DNA from: Streptococcus salivarius
Lineage (GTDB): Bacteria > Bacillota > Bacilli > Lactobacillales > Streptococcaceae
NCBI RefSeq assembly: GCF_009738225.1
Contig: NZ_CP018187.1
Location: 2,118,501-2,182,500, forward strand
Reading direction: 5' to 3'
DNA: 64,000 nucleotides
The translations under genes were made by a program, and so were the position numbers. The notes below the pieces were generated by a model, which ran no database searches, had not been told where the DNA came from, and saw nothing but the letters and a program-made list of their open reading frames with translations. This document shows positions 62,212 to 64,000 of the stretch, in pieces; position 1 is the first letter of the stretch, and each line of letters opens with the position of its first letter.

Positions 62212-64000
62212 ATGATTACATTAGAAAAAGAAATGGTTACAATCAACCCTGATATCAAAGTCATCAAACGTGATGGTCGTATGGTTGTCTTTGATTCAAG
62301 TAAAATATATGAAGCTATTCTCAAAGCGAGTGAAGCTATTACACCTATCACACCCTTAATTGAAGCAAAATTGGAGGGAATTGCCAACCGTATTGTTGCT
62401 GAAATTAATGACCGCTTCACTCAAAATATCAAAATATATGAAATCCAAAGCATTGTAGAGCATGAGTTACTCGAAGCTAACGAATATGCTATCGCTCAAG
62501 AATATATTAACTATCGTACCAAACGTGATTTTGAGCGTTCTCAGGCTACTGACATCAATTTCACCATCAGTAAACTTGTTAATAAAGATCAAGCTGTTGT
62601 TCATGAAAATGCTAATAAAGATAGCGACCTTTACAATACACAACGTGATCTAACCGCAGGAATTGTCGGAAAGTCTGTAGGACTTAAGATGCTTCCTCCA
62701 CACGTGGCAAATGCTCATCAAAAAGGAGATATCCATTTCCACGATTTAGACTACAGCCCCTACACACCTATGACCAACTGTTGTTTGATTGACTTCAAAG
62801 GCATGTTGGCAAATGGTTTTAAAATTGGTAACGCTGAAGTTGAGAGTCCTAAATCCATTCAAACTGCAACAGCACAAATTTCACAAATCATCGCAAATGT
62901 TGCCTCTAGTCAATATGGTGGATGTACTGCAGACCGAATCGATGAGTTTTTAGCTCCTTACGCAGAACTTAACTACAAAAAACACTTAGCTGATGCTAAA
63001 GAGTGGGTAGCTGAAGAAAAACGTGAAGATTATGCACGCGCCAAAACGCGTAAAGATATCTACGATGCTATGCAATCTCTTGAATATGAGATTAATACGC
63101 TTTTCACTTCAAATGGACAGACTCCCTTTACCTCTCTAGGTTTCGGTTTGGGAACAAGCTGGTTTGAGCGTGAAATCCAAAAGGCTATCCTACAAGTTCG
63201 TATTTTAGGACTTGGCTCCGAACACCGTACAGCTATTTTCCCTAAACTGATTTTTACCTTAAAACGTGGACTTAACTTAGAGCCTAGCTCACCTAACTAC
63301 GATATTAAGCAACTAGCTCTTGAATGTGCAACAAAGCGTATGTACCCGGATGTCCTATCATATGACAAAGTCATTGAATTGACGGGTTCCTTCAAGGCTC
63401 CTATGGGATGTCGTTCCTTCCTACAGGGGTGGAAGGATGAAAATGGTGTTGAAGTTAATTCTGGACGAATGAATCTGGGGGTTGTAACCCTTAATCTTCC
63501 TCGAATTGCCCTAGAATCTAAGGGAGACCAAGATAAATTTTGGGAAATTTTTGAAGAAAGAATGGGAATTGCCAAAGATGCACTCGTCTATCGAGTTGAA
63601 CGTGTCAAAGAAGCTACACCTGCTAATGCGCCTATACTTTATCAGTATGGGGCCTTTGGCCAACGTCTAGGTAAATTCGACAATGTAGATCAACTCTTCA
63701 AACATCGCCGTGCAACCGTATCACTTGGTTATATTGGGCTTTATGAAGTAGCATCTGTTTTTTATGGTAGTGACTGGGAGACAAATCTAGAAGCCAAGGC
63801 ATTTACTTTAAATATCGTAAAAGCTATGAAAAATGCTTGTGAAGGTTGGTCTGACGAATATGATTATCATTTCTCTGTTTATTCAACACCATCAGAAAGT
63901 TTGACTGATCGCTTCTGTCGTTTGGATACCGAAAAATTCGGTGTCGTGACTGATATCACAGATAAAGAATATTACACCAACTCTTTCCACTACGATGTTC
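62212..64000 (+). CDS. nrdD: Anaerobic ribonucleoside-triphosphate reductase (partial, 3' end beyond window)
   Basis: Glycyl-radical enzyme that makes dNTPs without oxygen. 596 codons lie in the window: ATP-cone allosteric domain (VIKRDGRMVVFDSSKIYEAI, residues about 16-105), then the barrel with PMTNCCLIDFKGML (Cys near 190), QYGGCTADRIDEF, and substrate loop GSFKAPMGCRSFL. The C-terminal zinc site and glycyl radical lie past base 64000. GAGGTG at 62199-62204 is the ribosome-binding site. Controlled by NrdR boxes. Confidence 0.96.
   Translation, partial: MITLEKEMVTINPDIKVIKRDGRMVVFDSSKIYEAILKASEAITPITPLIEAKLEGIANRIVAEINDRFTQNIKIYEIQSIVEHELLEANEYAIAQEYINYRTKRDFERSQATDINFTISKLVNKDQAVVHENANKDSDLYNTQRDLTAGIVGKSVGLKMLPPHVANAHQKGDIHFHDLDYSPYTPMTNCCLIDFKGMLANGFKIGNAEVESPKSIQTATAQISQIIANVASSQYGGCTADRIDEFLAPYAELNYKKHLADAKEWVAEEKREDYARAKTRKDIYDAMQSLEYEINTLFTSNGQTPFTSLGFGLGTSWFEREIQKAILQVRILGLGSEHRTAIFPKLIFTLKRGLNLEPSSPNYDIKQLALECATKRMYPDVLSYDKVIELTGSFKAPMGCRSFLQGWKDENGVEVNSGRMNLGVVTLNLPRIALESKGDQDKFWEIFEERMGIAKDALVYRVERVKEATPANAPILYQYGAFGQRLGKFDNVDQLFKHRRATVSLGYIGLYEVASVFYGSDWETNLEAKAFTLNIVKAMKNACEGWSDEYDYHFSVYSTPSESLTDRFCRLDTEKFGVVTDITDKEYYTNSFHYDV

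Overview
The window is chromosomal DNA from a low-GC Gram-positive coccus, almost certainly a Streptococcus of the salivarius group (S. salivarius, S. thermophilus or S. vestibularis). The evidence is the divergent pbp1b/tyrS pair, the complete streptococcal S10-spc-alpha ribosomal protein order, a tRNA-Leu(AAG), the L17 downstream RNA element, the ireB-ruvX-DUF1292 trio, and strong TTGACA/TATAAT promoters. An apparently intact trehalose PTS operon leans towards S. salivarius or S. vestibularis, but the species cannot be fixed by eye.

Layout. 1-3.4 kb: class A penicillin-binding protein (cut by the window edge) divergent from tyrS. 3.4-8.7 kb: branched-chain amino-acid operon ilvD-ilvB-ilvN-ilvC on the minus strand, with a CodY box at the ilvD promoter. 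8.7-15.8 kb: fatty-acid kinase fakA with an Asp23-family partner, a MATE transporter, thrC (also with a CodY box), and two paralogous single-pass surface proteins. 15.9-20.5 kb: adhE with a Rex operator, then pepO. 20.6-25.2 kb: treBC with a cre site, and divergent treR. 25.2-29.4 kb: UPF0340 protein, two tandem paralogous small membrane proteins that look leaderless, fba, tRNA-Leu and a glutamate-cysteine ligase-like gene. 29.5-44.2 kb: alpha, spc and S10 ribosomal clusters, all on the minus strand (transcription order rpsJ to rplQ), including secY, adk, infA and rpoA. 44.2-48 kb: ruvB, then a translationally coupled phosphatase-MORN-acyltransferase cassette. 48.2-50.3 kb: purA with a structured leader, and a FlaR-like kinase.

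50.5-57.06 kb is the accessory part: a 6.55-kb integrative element inserted in the 3' end of tRNA-Lys(CTT). It is bounded by a 13-bp direct repeat and encodes a tyrosine integrase, a DUF3173 protein, a Rep_trans/MobT-like relaxase or replication initiator, an Xre repressor with two operator-like palindromes, and a YeiH-type exporter. It also holds an IS3-family copy that interrupts a tiny ORF, and a 54-bp mini-element made from that IS end. A 98-bp nested inverted repeat before the relaxase gene is a candidate oriT or replication origin. No coupling protein or secretion genes are present, so it fits a mobilizable rather than self-conjugative element.

57.1-64 kb returns to core genome: 6S RNA abutting tRNA-Lys, rarA, rpmB, ireB-ruvX-DUF1292, a large membrane protein, and the start of nrdD. 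The two NrdR boxes of nrdD also appear to form the terminator stem of the preceding gene.

The regulation visible in the sequence ties the metabolic genes together: CodY (ilv, thrC), CcpA (tre, possibly fba and adhE), Rex (adhE) and NrdR (nrdD). The most unusual items are the 6S RNA-tRNA-Lys tandem whose original terminator has been moved 6.5 kb away by the element, the NrdR-box terminator, the purA leader, and the candidate origin on the element.
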